DNA from: Dolomedes plantarius
Taxonomy: Eukaryota > Arthropoda > Arachnida > Araneae > Dolomedidae
Assembly (NCBI GenBank): GCA_907164885.2
Contig: OU015490.1
Location: 234,930,332-234,994,331 of the forward strand
Direction: 5' to 3'
DNA: 64,000 bases
Positions 62,346-64,000 of the stretch are shown here, piece by piece; the first letter of the stretch is position 1; each line of letters starts with the position of its first letter. Below the pieces are notes generated by a model. That model had not been told where the DNA came from. It did not search any database and was given only the letters and a program-made list of their open reading frames with translations. Position numbers and translations under genes: made by a program.

Positions 62346-63059
62346 TAGCTTAAACATTTATAGGATCTTGATCTAAATAGGAACGTTAAACAGCAACGTT
62401 ACGGGAATTATCATTAGTAAAGGAAATTGGAAAGTTTTTGGCTGCTTATCACTTTTCTAAGATCTAATTTATGTCATCTTGTGCACTTTTCTTGCAGGAA
62501 GACGGCGTATGATTAGAATATTCATTATCAAAAAAAATTTAAACCGATAATGTTACATAACCATATAAAAATTTAAAAGAATTGTAAAACAATCCTCAAA
62601 TATATTTAATATTTTTCAGCCTTATAAAAATATTCTGTGAGTGGAATTGTAAAAATGAAACTTAACAGTGAAATGATTGAGGTCATGAATGGTGCACGGA
62701 CACTAGTTTCCTACATATCTTTAGATCCTATATTGATATTCTACTTCTAGCTTCAGAAAATGTATTTTCTTTGTAATTAGACTACCCCTATATTAGCTTT
62801 TATCGGTATATTAAAAGTGACTCTAGGGATGAAAGAAAGGTTATACTGTTTCCCTACATAATTATGTTTAAAAAATTTAATTAAATATTGTATATTTCGA
62901 AAAACATAAAAGACTGATTTTCCAAAAAGCCGAGATTATAATTAAGATGCATTTAAAAAAATAAAATAAAATAAAAAAAATACGCAAATTGTGCCACCAT
63001 TATCAATATCTTTGTTTGCTAATTATTTTTGCTAAGATCTAATTTACTACATCTTGTCT
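62344..63059. other. AT-rich spacer, nothing recognised
   Basis: No supported gene. TAAGATCTAATTTA followed by CATCTTGT occurs near 62457 and again near 63033. It is too short to interpret. Confidence 0.4.
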
Positions 63060-63960
63060 GACATCTTTGAAAATCTTCTTTGACATCTTCAAAGCCGGGG
63101 CAAGTTATTTTATAGAAGAGCTAAACAAATCCTTCCTTGTTCCAGTTGCTCGGTTATCTAGCCCAGATGCTGAACTTTTGGCTCTTAATGCTTCTTTGGT
63201 GCATTGCTTCAAATTCGATGGAAGGACAGTTTGTATTTTCAGTGACTCCTTGATGGTCCTCTAATAACTGCGCCATACATAAACCAAAATGACTACTGTT
63301 TTTGGATCGATGAAATTAGGGATCTTCTCGTTAAACTAGGATTTATATATTACACAATGGGTACATGCTCATTATTGGATTCATGTCAATGTAGTTGCCA
63401 TCACATTGGTTAAATTATCCTCAAACATGGACCCGATTCCTCCTTCTGCGTGTACTCTTTCTAAGTTCATTAACTGGATGCAAAGGGAGAATAATGCCAA
63501 TCGGTTCGATTCATGGAGGTACTCTGCTAGTCTGAGACATCTTTTTAATTTCCTGAAAGAACCTAAGAACCTTTTATATTTTAGGAGGGTTCCCAGACAG
63601 ATTGCCACTTTGGCTACTAAAGCTAAAATTGACCTTGTTGTCACGGAATCTTACTTTCACCGCTTCAAATTGGCAACTAATATATTTCTCCAGTATGCTC
63701 AAAAGATCGGGAGACTCTGGAACACATTCTAGTTCTCTGTACCGGGAAGAACTGTTTTCATAATTTACCAACTGGTCTTAGTGACTCTAGAGCTATTTTT
63801 ACTATTTTTTTTCCAGATCATTTCTATTTGTTTATTAACCCTTACTCCTCGCTTCATCAAAATTGCGGGGTGAGGTTTCTCCTTCTATTTGTCGTGCCCG
63901 TGATATTTCCGGGCTGGTGTGTTTAAACGTAACGCACCAAAAAGATTAAAGCAACTCATT
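63060..63960 (+). mobile_element. Jockey-like LINE, 3' part
   Basis: The fragment carries the RNase H domain and carboxy end of ORF2, broken by frameshifts, and then a GC-richer 3' region with a short inverted phrase (gtgtgtttaaacgtaacgcac) near 63918. It approaches the window edge without a visible poly-A or TSD, so the 3' end is approximate. The 5' part is truncated. Confidence 0.75.
63067..63900 (+). pseudogene. LINE ORF2 RNase H and C-terminal region
   Basis: Frame 1 (63067-63264) has SSPDAELLALNASL (catalytic Glu) and CIFSDSLMVL (catalytic Asp). A second frame reads YCFWIDEIRDLLVKLGF. A third reads WVHAHYWI, the counterpart of the RNase H WVPAHxGI motif with its conserved His. 63406-63732 (KLSSNMDPIPPSACTLSKFI through LVVTESYFHRFKLAT) is the segment after RNase H. 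A further frame reads CSKDRETLEHILVLC, the terminal Cys/His cluster. At least three frameshifts make it a pseudogene. Confidence 0.78.
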
Positions 63961-64000
63961 TCATTTACCCTGAAAACATTTTATTTCTTATTTAACATAC

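Noticed and set aside
62457..63062. TAAGATCTAATTTA plus CATCTTGT repeated about 580 bp apart
   Set aside because: The match is about 25 bp and AT-rich with gaps. It could be chance, and no element boundary coincides with it.

Overview
The window looks like a piece of an AT-rich, intron- or intergene-type arthropod nuclear genome. No host protein-coding gene, rRNA or functional tRNA gene could be supported. There is no operon structure, no run of long open frames, and very abundant (TA)n/(CA)n microsatellites. Everything with recognisable coding content is a decayed transposable element. The mixture of Jockey-like LINE fragments, tRNA-derived SINEs, Tc1/mariner, pogo/Tigger, hAT, piggyBac and Helitron elements, and the particular Tc1 and LINE protein signatures, fit an arachnid, most likely a spider. 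That assignment is an inference from remembered families, not a database result.

Layout. 1-13 kb: AT-rich spacer with a pogo-like MITE (882-1066), two TTAA-flanked piggyBac-like MITEs (2570-3140, 8315-8876) and TA microsatellites. 13-15 kb: a trimeric tRNA-derived SINE and a fresh 263-bp tandem duplication. 17.9-21 kb: SINE copies, a 5'-truncated LINE with a clear target-site duplication (TSD) and an unexplained 60-bp inverted duplication, and a hAT end. 22-27 kb: short repeats carrying an NRF1-like motif, an internally deleted mariner, an old tandem duplication and a second mariner tail. 27-33 kb: mostly empty. 33-36.3 kb: a LINE tail, tRNA-like sequence, a solo LTR with heat-shock-element-like repeats upstream of a TATA box, and a pogo/Tigger deletion derivative. 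38-41 kb: a GC-rich inverted-repeat element and a nearly full-length but dead Tc1 element. 41.6-46.3 kb: a full tRNA-headed SINE, a hAT element carrying a Helitron inside it, and a three-unit satellite. 46.9-54 kb: a mirror-symmetric microsatellite, a SINE fragment and a pair of related MITEs. 54.9-64 kb: a second pogo/Tigger derivative whose C-terminal tail keeps a PCNA-binding-type motif, long TA tracts, a hAT interrupted by a piggyBac-like element, another SINE, a pogo-like end and a Jockey-like LINE tail running to the window edge.

No gene network is present. The interest lies in element structure: nested insertions whose boundaries can be read from TSDs, two parallel pogo deletion derivatives that lost the catalytic core, and an LTR with candidate heat-shock control. 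Element ends are exact where TSDs or terminal inverted repeats (TIRs) are stated and approximate otherwise. All family names rest on motif recognition only.
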